Below are positions 7,805-15,811 of a stretch of DNA of 25,278 nucleotides, piece by piece. The DNA is from Gammaproteobacteria bacterium (GTDB taxonomy: Bacteria > Pseudomonadota > Gammaproteobacteria > Pseudomonadales > M0112): positions 1 to 25,278 of the forward strand of contig SBFY01000211.1 of assembly GCA_006227085.1 (NCBI GenBank). Direction: 5' to 3'. Below the pieces are notes generated by a model. It ran no database searches. It worked only from the letters and a program-made list of their open reading frames with translations, and was not told the DNA's origin. Both the position numbers and the translations under genes were made by a program. How positions within the stretch are numbered: position 1 is the stretch's first letter; every line of letters begins with the position of its first letter.

Positions 7805-9565
7805 TCACGTCCGCTCCGTTTTGCTCAACCACATATCACGCATGGAACCGTTCGGGGCCACATGCATCGGGTACACATGCTCATGCGGGTCAACATGCAC
7901 ATCCAGGAATACCAGGCGATCGCGGTATTTGCCGAAAGCATCCGCCAGCGCCGGCTCAAGGTCTTCCTTGCGATCGACACGGATACCGACATGCCCATAC
8001 GCTTCTGCCAGTTTCACGAAATCCGGCAAGGAATCCTCGTAGACACTTTCGGAGTAACGGCCACCGTATTGCATGTCCTGCCATTGCTTGACCATGCCGA
8101 GGTAACCGTTATGCAGGTTGAGGATTTTCACCGGCAATTTGTACTGGGTACACGTCGACAATTCCTGGATATTCATCTGGATGCTGCCCTCACCCGTCAC
8201 GCAGACAACATCCGCATCCGGGTACGCCAGCTTGACACCCATTGCTGCTGGCAAGCCGAAACCCATCGTGCCCAAGCCGCCGGAGTTGATCCAGCGACGC
8301 GGCTGCTCGAAACGGTAGTACTGCGCAGCAAACATCTGGTGCTGGCCTACATCCGACGTCACATAGGCCTGTCCCTTGGTCATCTTGCACAAGGCCTCAA
8401 TCACCGCCTGCGGCTTGATCAAGTCTGTGCTTTCCGGCGCATAACGGCAGGCTGTCCACAAACCATGCGCGTCACGCCAGCCATCAATGCGCTGCCACCA
8501 TTCGGCCAGCGCCTTGCGATCCAGGCATTCCGGCTCCTGCTTCAGGCGCTCACGCGCGATATCCAGCATCTCATCCAGCACCGCATCACAAGGCCCGACA
8601 ATCGGTACATGTGCTGGAACAGTCTTGGAAATACTGGCCGGATCCACATCGATATGGATGATGGTGGCTTCCGGGCAAAATTTTGATGGCGTGTTGGTCA
8701 CGCGGTCGTCAAAACGGGCGCCGACCGCCAAAATCACATCGGCATAGTGCATGGCATTATTGGCTTCATAAAAACCATGCATGCCAAGCATGCCGAGGAA
8801 CTGGCGATCAGATCCCGGATAAGCACCCAGACCCATCAAGGTATTGGTGACCGGGAAATCCAGCAGCCTGGCCAATGCCGTCAATTGCGCAGACGCATTA
8901 CCCAGCACAACACCCCCACCGGCATAGATCACCGGCTTGCGGGCTGACAACAGGATATCGACCGCCTTGCGGATCTGCCCGGAATGCCCCTTCTGGGCAG
9001 GCGCATACGAACGGATCTTCACCTTGTCCGGATATTCGTACTCAAACTTGTGTGCCGGGTGCGTCATGTCTTTCGGCAAATCGATCACGACGGGACCAGG
9101 CCGCCCCGTAGTAGCAATGTGAAAGGCTTTCTTGATGGTGGCCGGGATATCTTCCGGGCGCTTGACCATGAAGCTGTGCTTCACGATCGGGCGCGAAATA
9201 CCCACCATATCCGTTTCCTGGAACGCGTCTTCACCGATCAGGTGGCTGGGCACCTGGCCAGACAGCACCACCATCGGGATCGAATCCATGTAAGCGGTGG
9301 CAATCCCAGTGATCGCATTGGTCGCCCCGGGACCTGACGTCACCAGCACCACACCGGGCTTGCCAGTGGCACGGGCGTAACCATCGGCCGCGTGGGTGGC
9401 TGCCTGCTCGTGGCGAACCAGGATGTGGGGAATATCCGATGTCTGGAATAGTGCGTCGTAAATGTGCAGCACCGCGCCGCCGGGATACCCGAAGATGAAC
9501 TCGACACCTTCGTCCTGCAGTGCCCGTGCCAACATCTCGCCGCCGGAAAGCATGGGTTTTGCCAT
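7805..9565 (-). CDS. ilvI: IlvI, acetolactate synthase III catalytic large subunit
   Basis: 586 residues. This thiamine-diphosphate and FAD enzyme condenses two pyruvates to acetolactate, or pyruvate plus 2-ketobutyrate to acetohydroxybutyrate, the first common step of branched-chain amino-acid synthesis. The catalytic Glu53 lies in RHEQAATHAADGYARA. The ThDP motif reads GEGS...NLHN where E. coli has GDGS...NLNN; Glu in this place is also remembered from Pseudomonas IlvI. The start at 9565 (MAKPMLSGGEMLARAL) matches the family; an upstream frame to 9616 adds an unlikely N-terminus. GAGGG is about eight bases upstream. It forms an operon with ilvH and is preceded by a long structured leader. 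Confidence 0.97.
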   Translation of the reverse strand: MAKPMLSGGEMLARALQDEGVEFIFGYPGGAVLHIYDALFQTSDIPHILVRHEQAATHAADGYARATGKPGVVLVTSGPGATNAITGIATAYMDSIPMVVLSGQVPSHLIGEDAFQETDMVGISRPIVKHSFMVKRPEDIPATIKKAFHIATTGRPGPVVIDLPKDMTHPAHKFEYEYPDKVKIRSYAPAQKGHSGQIRKAVDILLSARKPVIYAGGGVVLGNASAQLTALARLLDFPVTNTLMGLGAYPGSDRQFLGMLGMHGFYEANNAMHYADVILAVGARFDDRVTNTPSKFCPEATIIHIDVDPASISKTVPAHVPIVGPCDAVLDEMLDIARERLKQEPECLDRKALAEWWQRIDGWRDAHGLWTACRYAPESTDLIKPQAVIEALCKMTKGQAYVTSDVGQHQMFAAQYYRFEQPRRWINSGGLGTMGFGLPAAMGVKLAYPDADVVCVTGEGSIQMNIQELSTCTQYKLPVKILNLHNGYLGMVKQWQDMQYGGRYSESVYEDSLPDFVKLAEAYGHVGIRVDRKEDLEPALADAFGKYRDRLVFLDVHVDPHEHVYPMHVAPNGSMRDMWLSKTERT

Positions 9566-9812
9566 GATCTGCCCTCTGTCTCTGTCAATCGTGCCCAATC
9601 GGATGGCGCATAACACGCCATGACCATCACTTTGCGGGTGACAGTCTGCCGTTATGCCTGGAGTGTAGGGTGTCAGGCCGGGAACGACGCCTTCGGTAGG
9701 CTGGGCTCCCTCACGAACAGAACAGGCTGGCGTCCCCCGCGGGTACAGGCTTGTGGCCGTACCGCCCAGCTGCCGACAGGGTGTCGTTGGCAGCGGAGCT
9801 TACCTGTTTGGA
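9566..9812 (-). promoter_or_regulatory. Structured 5' leader of ilvIH
   Basis: About 247 nt separate the likely transcription start from the ilvI ATG. On the minus strand this holds a hairpin at 9769-9794 (GCTGCC plus GACA arms, bulge AAC, loop CCC) and a second at 9742-9763 (GGTAC/GTACC plus GGC/GCC, CACAA loop). A longer-range pair GACGCC (9729-9734) with GGCGTC (9686-9691) is also possible. An ATGGCG/CGCCAT hairpin (9603-9621) lies close to the start codon. No T-tract terminator and no leader peptide rich in Val, Leu or Ile codons is visible, so classical ribosome attenuation is not supported. The rest of the 9566-9964 gap holds the ilvI promoter and the upstream region of the DUF4124 gene. 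I see no gene in it. Confidence 0.5.
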
Positions 9813-9818
9813 ACCGCT

Positions 9819-9847
9819 ATTGTTTTGCCAAGCGCCCGATAAGTCAA
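9819..9847 (-). promoter_or_regulatory. Predicted sigma70 promoter of ilvIH
   Basis: On the minus strand TTGACT (9842-9847) is followed by a 17-bp spacer and AACAAT (9819-9824). The -35 matches five of six consensus positions and the -10 four of six. It is the best promoter in the 399-bp gap upstream of ilvI. Confidence 0.6.
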
Positions 9848-9964
9848 CCAGTTAGGGCGGTTTCCTGACCGAAGGTGTTTGTAATCCGCCCAAAGCTGGT
9901 ATACCTTTTAGCCATCAGGATCCAATAAAAACCATAACGGTTTCCATTTTAGGGAGTAGCCCGG

Positions 9965-10411
9965 ATGCCCACCCTCAAGTCACTGCCTGCCCTGTTTGCT
10001 GCCTGCCTGCTGGCCGTTGCCGGCGCAGCCAATGCGCAAACCACCCGTACGATCTACAAGTGGACGGATGAAAACGGGGTCGTTCATTACGAAATGCGCA
10101 AACCTGCCGACCAGAGCACCGAAGTCGAAGTCATCAAGAAGCGCGTGAAAGAGGAACCCGCACCACAGGCCCCTGCCGCATCTGGCAGCAGCGAAAGTGC
10201 CGCCAGCACAAGTGCGGCAGCCAGCGAGCAGCCCAAGCCCAAAAAAGATCCCAAGATTTGCGAGTTGGCAAAATCCAACCTGGAGCAATTGCAGAATCGC
10301 CGTCGCGTCATGACCACCGATGCCTATGGCAACGAAGTCGAGCTGGATGAAAAAGCCGTTGCGAATGAAATCAAGCGCGCGCAGGACGCCATCAAGGCCA
10401 ACTGTAACTGA
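9965..10411 (+). CDS. Secreted DUF4124-domain protein
   Basis: 148 residues. A Sec signal peptide (Lys, then a Leu/Ala-rich core, cleavage near ANAQ at residues 22-25) precedes a short DUF4124 module, YKWTDENGVVHYE at about residues 31-43. A Ser/Ala/Pro-rich linker comes next, then a charged C-terminal helix containing two cysteines (in KICELAKSN and the final KANCN), which could form a disulfide in the periplasm. The molecular function of DUF4124 is unknown. AGGGAG at 9951-9956 gives a good RBS. The gene is divergent from ilvI, as I recall for a DUF4124 gene in Pseudomonas, and has its own terminator. Confidence 0.85.
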   Translation: MPTLKSLPALFAACLLAVAGAANAQTTRTIYKWTDENGVVHYEMRKPADQSTEVEVIKKRVKEEPAPQAPAASGSSESAASTSAAASEQPKPKKDPKICELAKSNLEQLQNRRRVMTTDAYGNEVELDEKAVANEIKRAQDAIKANCN

Positions 10412-10427
10412 TTCTTTGGAACGCAAT

Positions 10428-10453
10428 AAAAAACCGCCTCAGGGCGGTTTTTT
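10428..10453. terminator. Bidirectional terminator between the DUF4124 gene and dinG
   Basis: Perfect 11-bp arms AAAAAACCGCC (10428-10438) and GGCGGTTTTTT (10443-10453) enclose a TCAG loop. A6 and T6 flank the GC stem, so it works on both strands. It fills the 44-bp gap between convergent genes. Confidence 0.93.
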
Positions 10454-10455
10454 AT

Positions 10456-12564
10456 TTATCCAATCACTTGCCGGTAGGGTGGCAAGGCTGACAGCAATCG
10501 TTTCCCGTAAGACTTGCTGACCACCCGCCGATCCAGCAAGGTAATGCGCCCACTGTCATTTTCATTGCGCAGCAAACGGCCGCAGGCCTGTACCAGCCGC
10601 AATGCCGTATCCGGTAATACGATTTCACGAAACGGGTTCTTGCCCTGGGACTCCACCCATTCCGCCAAGGCAGCTTCCATCGGCGAATCCGGTACCGGGA
10701 ATGGCAATTTGGCGATCACCACATGACTGCAATAATCCCCGGGCAAATCCACGCCTTCGGCCATGCTGGCCAAACCGAACACCACGCTGCCACTTCCCGC
10801 GTCCACCCGTTCGCGATGCGCCGCCAGCAACGCCACTCTCGGTAAATCGTCCTGGCAGAGGATGCGTTCCCGCCATAGCGCTGGCATCCCTTCATAAACG
10901 GCCTGCATCTGCTGACGCGATGAAAACAGCACCAGGGTCGCCTCTTCCGGATCCAGCCATTCCGGCAAGCGTTCAACCAGTTCTGCCGTATGGGCGGCAG
11001 GATTACCGGGATCGCTACGCATGGCTGGCACGGTCAGCGAGGCATTATTGGCATAATCAAACGGACTGGGCAGGCAGGCCCACAACCCATCTTCCGGCAG
11101 GCCACTGCGCAAACGGAAGGTGGAAAAGTCGCCACCCGGCGCCAGCGTTGCCGACACCACCACGGCGGCCAGGCAACGTTTCCAGAGCTGTTCATTGAGC
11201 ACATCCGAGGCCAGCAGCGGACTGTAGTACAACTCGATATCCGCACTGCCCTCCCGCCCCCATGCTTTCAGCCATCGCACCGGCGGCATCTCGCCCGCTG
11301 CTGGCTCGCGCGCATAGGCCTGCCACAGTTTTTGTGCATCCTCTGTGCGGCTCCGGTGCAGGCCCAGACGTGGATACCACGGCTCGGCCTCCAATGCTGC
11401 GGTGGCATTCTCCTGTTCCAGTGCCGCCAGGACGCCGGCTTCGACCTGCGACAGCCATTGCCCGAGCAGTTGCCACTGTTGCGGCAACTCACTGGCGGCC
11501 GATTGCACACAATCGGGCAATCGTGCCGGCAGGCGCAGGCGCGAATCCGCATCCAGAGACTGCCCGCTGCTGGCCAACCATGATGGCAAACCGGCCTCCA
11601 GTACCCGCAACTGTTCCACCAGTACCGGCAGGGCTTCATGGGCTTTCAGGGCAGTCGCTGCCGGTGAACGTCCCAGCCAGCCACCACCAGCCCGCGCCAA
11701 TGACCCCAGGTCCTCACTCAGGCGTGCCAGCCATTCCAGGGTGGTACCGATGCGGAAACTGGCCGCAAAATGCCCCAAGGCCTTTTCCGGCAACCGATGC
11801 CCTTCATCAAAAACGTACAGCGTTTTTTCCGGCTCAGGTAACACGATGCCGCCACCCAGTGAGAGATCGGCCAGCACCAGGTCGTGATTGGTGACGATGC
11901 AATCGGCATCCTGCACTTCCGCACGCGCCTGGTAGAAACAGCAGCGGGAAATCTCCGGGCAGGCACTACCCATGCAGCCGCGGTGATCGGTCGACACATG
12001 GCGCCAGAGCATGTCATCCAATGGCTTGGGCCAGTGATCTCGATCACCGTCCCAGCGCCCTTGCGACCACGCCGTATCCAGTTCCTTGAACGGATCCATC
12101 GATAATCGCTGCAGGCCACCAGCGCCGGGGATCAGGTCCTCCTGCAACGGTTCACCCTGCAGGATGCGGGACAGCCTGAGCGGGCACAGGTAGCGTTGGC
12201 GCCCCTTGGCGAGGGCAAAGCGGAACTGCAGCGATGTGGCTTCCTGCAAGCGTGGCAGGTCACGGGAAACGAGCTGGTCCTGCAGGGTGGTGGTCGCGGT
12301 GGCAATGACGACCGGACAGCCCAGCTGTTTGGCGATCGGCAACATCGCCAGCGAATACGCCACCGTCTTGCCGGTACCGGTACCCGCTTCCACCACGGCA
12401 ATCGGTGAACCGGAGCGTTCTGCAGGGTCTTCCAGCAGCCGCCCCATCGCCCGCGCAATCACCGCAATCATCTCGCGTTGCACGCGCCGCGGCTTGAAAC
12501 CGGAGGCTGACAGCCAATCCCGATAAGCGGTCTGGATCGTTTCGCGCAGGGATTCAGGAAGCAT
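10456..12564 (-). CDS. dinG: DinG, ATP-dependent 5'-3' Fe-S DNA helicase
   Basis: 702 residues (E. coli DinG 716). This superfamily 2, XPD-like helicase unwinds D-loops, R-loops and G-quadruplexes and helps replication past transcription complexes. Walker A GTGTGKT is at residues 61-67 and the DEGH box at 253-256. The motif VI region LVQACGRLLRNENDSGR lies near the C-terminus. Four cysteines suited to a [4Fe-4S] cluster are present: C127, C197, C202, and C208 or C209. The protein is complete and close to the family length. It lies divergent from the aminotransferase gene. Unlike E. coli, I found no LexA box (CTGT-N8-ACAG) in the 123 bp upstream, so SOS control is not supported here. Confidence 0.95.
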   Translation of the reverse strand: MLPESLRETIQTAYRDWLSASGFKPRRVQREMIAVIARAMGRLLEDPAERSGSPIAVVEAGTGTGKTVAYSLAMLPIAKQLGCPVVIATATTTLQDQLVSRDLPRLQEATSLQFRFALAKGRQRYLCPLRLSRILQGEPLQEDLIPGAGGLQRLSMDPFKELDTAWSQGRWDGDRDHWPKPLDDMLWRHVSTDHRGCMGSACPEISRCCFYQARAEVQDADCIVTNHDLVLADLSLGGGIVLPEPEKTLYVFDEGHRLPEKALGHFAASFRIGTTLEWLARLSEDLGSLARAGGGWLGRSPAATALKAHEALPVLVEQLRVLEAGLPSWLASSGQSLDADSRLRLPARLPDCVQSAASELPQQWQLLGQWLSQVEAGVLAALEQENATAALEAEPWYPRLGLHRSRTEDAQKLWQAYAREPAAGEMPPVRWLKAWGREGSADIELYYSPLLASDVLNEQLWKRCLAAVVVSATLAPGGDFSTFRLRSGLPEDGLWACLPSPFDYANNASLTVPAMRSDPGNPAAHTAELVERLPEWLDPEEATLVLFSSRQQMQAVYEGMPALWRERILCQDDLPRVALLAAHRERVDAGSGSVVFGLASMAEGVDLPGDYCSHVVIAKLPFPVPDSPMEAALAEWVESQGKNPFREIVLPDTALRLVQACGRLLRNENDSGRITLLDRRVVSKSYGKRLLSALPPYRQVIG

Positions 12565-12619
12565 GCAACACCATCACCGGAAAACGCACCACTGTACCAG
12601 AAAGACCCGCACACACCTG

Positions 12620-12647
12620 TCGCCAGACTGCACAAAACCGCTATAAT
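12620..12647 (+). promoter_or_regulatory. Predicted promoter of the aminotransferase gene
   Basis: A perfect -10 TATAAT at 12642-12647 is preceded by TCGCCA (12620-12625, four of six) with a 16-bp spacer. The -10 is set in GC-rich flanks. Transcription would start about 35 bp before the GTG start. Confidence 0.65.
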
Positions 12648-12687
12648 CGCGGCCCCGCAACCCCCTTAGCCCACCGAGGATTTTGCC

Positions 12688-13965
12688 GTGGCAGCCCAGC
12701 GCCCCTCCCGTGATGCCCTGATCGCCCTGGAACAACAGCTCTCTGCCGAATACAGCGAGTGGCAGTCACGCAAACTCAATCTCGACATGACGCGCGGCAA
12801 ACCCAATGCGCAGCAACTCGCCCTGTCCGACGCACTGGATGGCATTCTCGGCGGCCACTTCAAAGCCGCAGATGGCAGTGATTTGCGCAACTATGGCGGA
12901 CTGGAAGGCCTGCCTGAAGCACGTGCGTTATTTGCGCCGATGCTGCAAGTCAATCCCGATGAAGTGCTGATCGGCGGCAACTCCAGCCTGACCCTGATGT
13001 ACACCAGTGCCCTGTTTGCCTGGTTGCACGGTCCCTGCGGGAAAGACAGTGCCTGGCGCCTCGAAAAAGAGGTGAAATTCCTGTGTCCGGTACCGGGCTA
13101 TGACCGCCATTTCGCCATTTGTGAAGACCTCGGCATCGGCATGATCCCCGTTGCCATGAACGATGACGGCCCTGACATGGACGCCATCGAACGCCTGCTC
13201 AAGACCGATAGCAGCATCAAGGGCATCTGGTGCGTGCCACGCTTCTCGAACCCCAGCGGTGTGGTGTACAGCGATGCCGTGGTCGATCGCATCGCACAAC
13301 TCGGCAAGATCGCTGCGAAGAATTTCCGTATCTTCTGGGATAACGCCTACAGCGTGCACGCGCTGCACGACCAGGCCCCGGCGCTGGCTTCGCTGATGGA
13401 TGCCTGCCGCCGGCATGGCACCGAAGACAGCGTGTACATTTTCGGCTCAACCTCGAAGATCACCTTCGCCGGCGCTGGCCTTGCTTTCATGGGCGCTTCC
13501 AAAGCCAACCTCGCCGTACTGTGCAAGCATCTCGGCAAAACCACCATCGGCCCGGACAAGGTCAACCAGGCGCGCCATGTGGCATTCCTCAAGGACACTC
13601 ACGGCATTGCAGCCCATATGCTCAAGCATGCGGCATTGCTGGCACCGCGTTTTGATGCCGTGCTGCAGGCACTGGACAGTGCTTTTGCTGACCGCAGCAT
13701 GGGTCACTGGACAGTACCGCAAGGGGGTTACTTCGTGAGTTTTGATACCGTGCCGGGCTGTGCATCGGCGGTGGTCAAGCTGGCTGCTGAAGCCGGCGTG
13801 AAGCTCACACCGGCAGGGGCCACCTGGCCGTACGGCAAGGATCCGGAGGACCGCAACATCCGGCTGGCACCGAGCTTTCCTTCGGTCGATGACATCCGCA
13901 CCGCGATGGCGGTATTCACCTGCTGCGTGAAACTGGCCACCGTGCGGCGGTGGCTGCAAGGCTGA
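12688..13965 (+). CDS. PLP-dependent aminotransferase, aspartate-aminotransferase-like
   Basis: 425 residues of fold-type I. The PLP lysine is K257 in GSTSKITFAGAGLAF. Other cofactor-site residues are visible: N188 (SNPSG), D218 and Y221 (DNAYSVHAL), and a C-terminal Arg in IRLAPSFPS that would bind the substrate carboxylate. The layout fits the separate bacterial aspartate aminotransferase group (Pfam Asp_aminotransf, PF12897), not classical AspC. The likely reaction is aspartate plus 2-oxoglutarate to oxaloacetate plus glutamate, though other acceptors cannot be excluded. The start is GTG with GAGGA seven bases upstream. The stop is six bases from that of the convergent DUF1820 gene, and no terminator is visible there. 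Confidence 0.88.
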   Translation: MAAQRPSRDALIALEQQLSAEYSEWQSRKLNLDMTRGKPNAQQLALSDALDGILGGHFKAADGSDLRNYGGLEGLPEARALFAPMLQVNPDEVLIGGNSSLTLMYTSALFAWLHGPCGKDSAWRLEKEVKFLCPVPGYDRHFAICEDLGIGMIPVAMNDDGPDMDAIERLLKTDSSIKGIWCVPRFSNPSGVVYSDAVVDRIAQLGKIAAKNFRIFWDNAYSVHALHDQAPALASLMDACRRHGTEDSVYIFGSTSKITFAGAGLAFMGASKANLAVLCKHLGKTTIGPDKVNQARHVAFLKDTHGIAAHMLKHAALLAPRFDAVLQALDSAFADRSMGHWTVPQGGYFVSFDTVPGCASAVVKLAAEAGVKLTPAGATWPYGKDPEDRNIRLAPSFPSVDDIRTAMAVFTCCVKLATVRRWLQG

Positions 13966-13971
13966 ACCGGG

Positions 13972-14316
13972 TCAGTCGTCGGCAGCGCCGGATGGGCGCG
14001 CCATCGGCGGTGAGGGAAACAGCGAGATATTGCCGGGTTGGCCCTTGGCATCCGTCACCTTGACCGCCCCTTCCTTCTCGACCTCGTCGATACGGATGAT
14101 GGCATGCATGGGAATCCAGCTGCGCTTGACGGCCGCGAACTCGGTTTTCAGTTTTTCCTCACTGGGATCAACAATCATCTGGGCGCGCTCGCCAAACACA
14201 TAGGCCTCCACCTCGATAAACCCGTACATATCGCTGGTGTAGACGTGCTTGGCATACAACTCGTATACCTGATGCTGGTTATGGAAAATAACCTTGTAAA
14301 TCGGTGAGTTAGCCAT
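13972..14316 (-). CDS. DUF1820 family protein
   Basis: 114 residues from the ATG at 14316 (MANSPIYKVIFHNQHQ). This start is preferred over 14328 because it matches the family and has a G-rich site upstream. Conserved family blocks recognised from memory are VYELYAKHVYTSDMYGFIEVE, FGERAQMIVDPSEEKLK and IPMHAIIRIDEVEKEG. It is a small soluble protein with no signal or membrane segment. Function unknown. It is divergent from miaB, an arrangement I recall from Pseudomonas and relatives. That suggests a link to tRNA modification or simply an old neighbour. The C-terminal tail (PSPPMARPSGAADD) is variable and probably disordered. Confidence 0.9.
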   Translation of the reverse strand: MANSPIYKVIFHNQHQVYELYAKHVYTSDMYGFIEVEAYVFGERAQMIVDPSEEKLKTEFAAVKRSWIPMHAIIRIDEVEKEGAVKVTDAKGQPGNISLFPSPPMARPSGAADD

Positions 14317-14374
14317 GAAAACCCCCACTGTCGCGGTGCCGGCCAGGTCGCCGGGGCGCGCATCTTAGCACAGC

Positions 14375-14403
14375 CGGACAAGCCCCGCCCCAGCCGCTAT
14401 AAT
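14375..14403 (+). promoter_or_regulatory. Predicted promoter of the miaB operon
   Basis: CGGACA (14375-14380, four of six), a 17-bp spacer and a perfect TATAAT (14398-14403). The first possible in-frame miaB ATG (14403) overlaps this -10 and cannot be the start if the promoter is used. The ATG at 14445 is therefore preferred. Confidence 0.7.
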
Positions 14404-14444
14404 TGCTGCCCTTTTTCGACCGCGCCGGGAGCGCAACCAAGGCC

Positions 14445-15800
14445 ATGAGCACCGGGACCAAAAAGGTCTTCATCGAGACCCACGGCTGCCAGATGAACGA
14501 ATACGACTCCGCGCGTATGCGTGACCTGCTGGGCGTGACCCACCAGCTGGAGCCAACCGACAACCCGGAAGAAGCCGATGTCCTGCTGTTGAACACCTGC
14601 TCCATCCGTGAAAAAGCCCAGGAGAAGGTCTTCCACCAGTTGGGTCGCTGGCGCCCGCTGAAGGAGGCCAAACCCGGCCTGATTATCGGTGTCGGCGGCT
14701 GCGTGGCCAGCCAGGAAGGCGATGCCATCCGTGAACGCGCCCCCTTTGTCGATGTTGTCTTCGGGCCGCAAACCCTGCATCGCCTGCCGGAAATGATCAA
14801 CAAGGCACGCGCGGATGGCAGCGGCGTGGTGGATGTCAGTTTCCCGGAAATCGAGAAATTCGATCGCCTGCCGGAACCCAAGGTCGATGGCCCCAGCGCG
14901 TTTGTGTCGATCATGGAAGGCTGCAGCAAGTACTGCACCTTCTGTGTGGTGCCTTACACCCGCGGCGAGGAAGTCAGCCGCCCGTTCGATGACGTCATTG
15001 CGGAAGTCGCACACCTCGCCCGCCAGGGGGTGCGCGAAGTGAATTTGCTCGGCCAGAACGTGAATGCCTATCGCGGCCTCAACCATAAAGGCGAGATCGT
15101 TGACCTGGCTGAGCTGATCAGCCTGGTCGCCGCGATCCCCGGTATTGATCGCATCCGCTTCACCACCTCGCACCCGATTGAGTTTTCCGATGCGCTGGTG
15201 AATGTGTATGCCCGCGTTCCCGAACTGGTCAGCCATTTGCACTTGCCGGTACAAAGCGGCTCTGATCGCATCCTCGCCTTGATGAAGCGCGGCCATACCG
15301 TATTGGAATACAAATCACGCATTCGCCAATTACGTGCCATTCGTCCGGACATCAGCATCTCATCCGATTTCATTGTGGGTTTCCCCGGCGAAACGGAAGC
15401 CGATTTTGCTGCCACCATGAAACTGATCGAAGACATCGGTTTTGATACGTCGTTCAGCTTTGTGTACAGCGCACGACCGGGCACACCGGCAGCGGATTTA
15501 CCGGATGACACGCCGGAAGCCACCAAGAAGCAGCGCCTGTCGATCCTGCAGGCCCGCATCAGCCAGAATGCCCAGCGCATCAGTGATGCCATGGTGGGCA
15601 CGGTGCAAAACGTGCTGGTCACTGGTATCTCGAAAAAAGATCCGGGCCAATGGGCCGGCCGCACTGAAAACAACCGCGTGGTGAATTTCCGTTATGACGG
15701 CAGTAACCCTGTCGGCCAATTCCTGCCCGTCCGCATCACGGAAGCACTGCCCAATTCGCTGCGCGGCGAACCAGCCGATCCGCAGCGCGCGGCCGGTTGA
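14445..15800 (+). CDS. miaB: MiaB, tRNA-2-methylthio-N6-isopentenyladenosine37 synthase
   Basis: 451 residues. This radical SAM methylthiotransferase adds the 2-methylthio group to i6A37 of tRNAs reading UNN codons. The N-terminal UPF0004 domain carries the auxiliary-cluster cysteines C15, C52 and C86. The radical SAM motif is C160-x3-C164-x2-C167 in EGCSKYCTFCVVPYTRG. A C-terminal TRAM RNA-binding domain follows (about 385-440). AAGG lies just before the ATG. It is the first gene of a compact series with phoH, ybeY, corC and lnt, and its stop TGA overlaps a possible TTG start of phoH. Confidence 0.96.
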   Translation: MSTGTKKVFIETHGCQMNEYDSARMRDLLGVTHQLEPTDNPEEADVLLLNTCSIREKAQEKVFHQLGRWRPLKEAKPGLIIGVGGCVASQEGDAIRERAPFVDVVFGPQTLHRLPEMINKARADGSGVVDVSFPEIEKFDRLPEPKVDGPSAFVSIMEGCSKYCTFCVVPYTRGEEVSRPFDDVIAEVAHLARQGVREVNLLGQNVNAYRGLNHKGEIVDLAELISLVAAIPGIDRIRFTTSHPIEFSDALVNVYARVPELVSHLHLPVQSGSDRILALMKRGHTVLEYKSRIRQLRAIRPDISISSDFIVGFPGETEADFAATMKLIEDIGFDTSFSFVYSARPGTPAADLPDDTPEATKKQRLSILQARISQNAQRISDAMVGTVQNVLVTGISKKDPGQWAGRTENNRVVNFRYDGSNPVGQFLPVRITEALPNSLRGEPADPQRAAG

Positions 15801-15811
15801 ACACCGTGTCC

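Noticed and set aside
9566..9964. Leader peptide, tRNA, 6S RNA, 4.5S RNA or tmRNA in the gap upstream of ilvI
   Set aside because: No tRNA cloverleaf, no GGAAGGAAGCA-type SRP loop, no 6S-like closing stem and bubble, and no short frame rich in Val, Leu or Ile codons after the promoter.
12565..12687. LexA box upstream of dinG
   Set aside because: The CTGT half-sites near 12592 and 12617 have no ACAG partner at the right distance.
12640..14405. CGCTATAAT shared upstream of the aminotransferase and miaB genes as a common regulatory repeat
   Set aside because: The shared bases are essentially the -10 box with one GC flank. The surrounding sequences differ, so this is promoter convergence and not a repeat.
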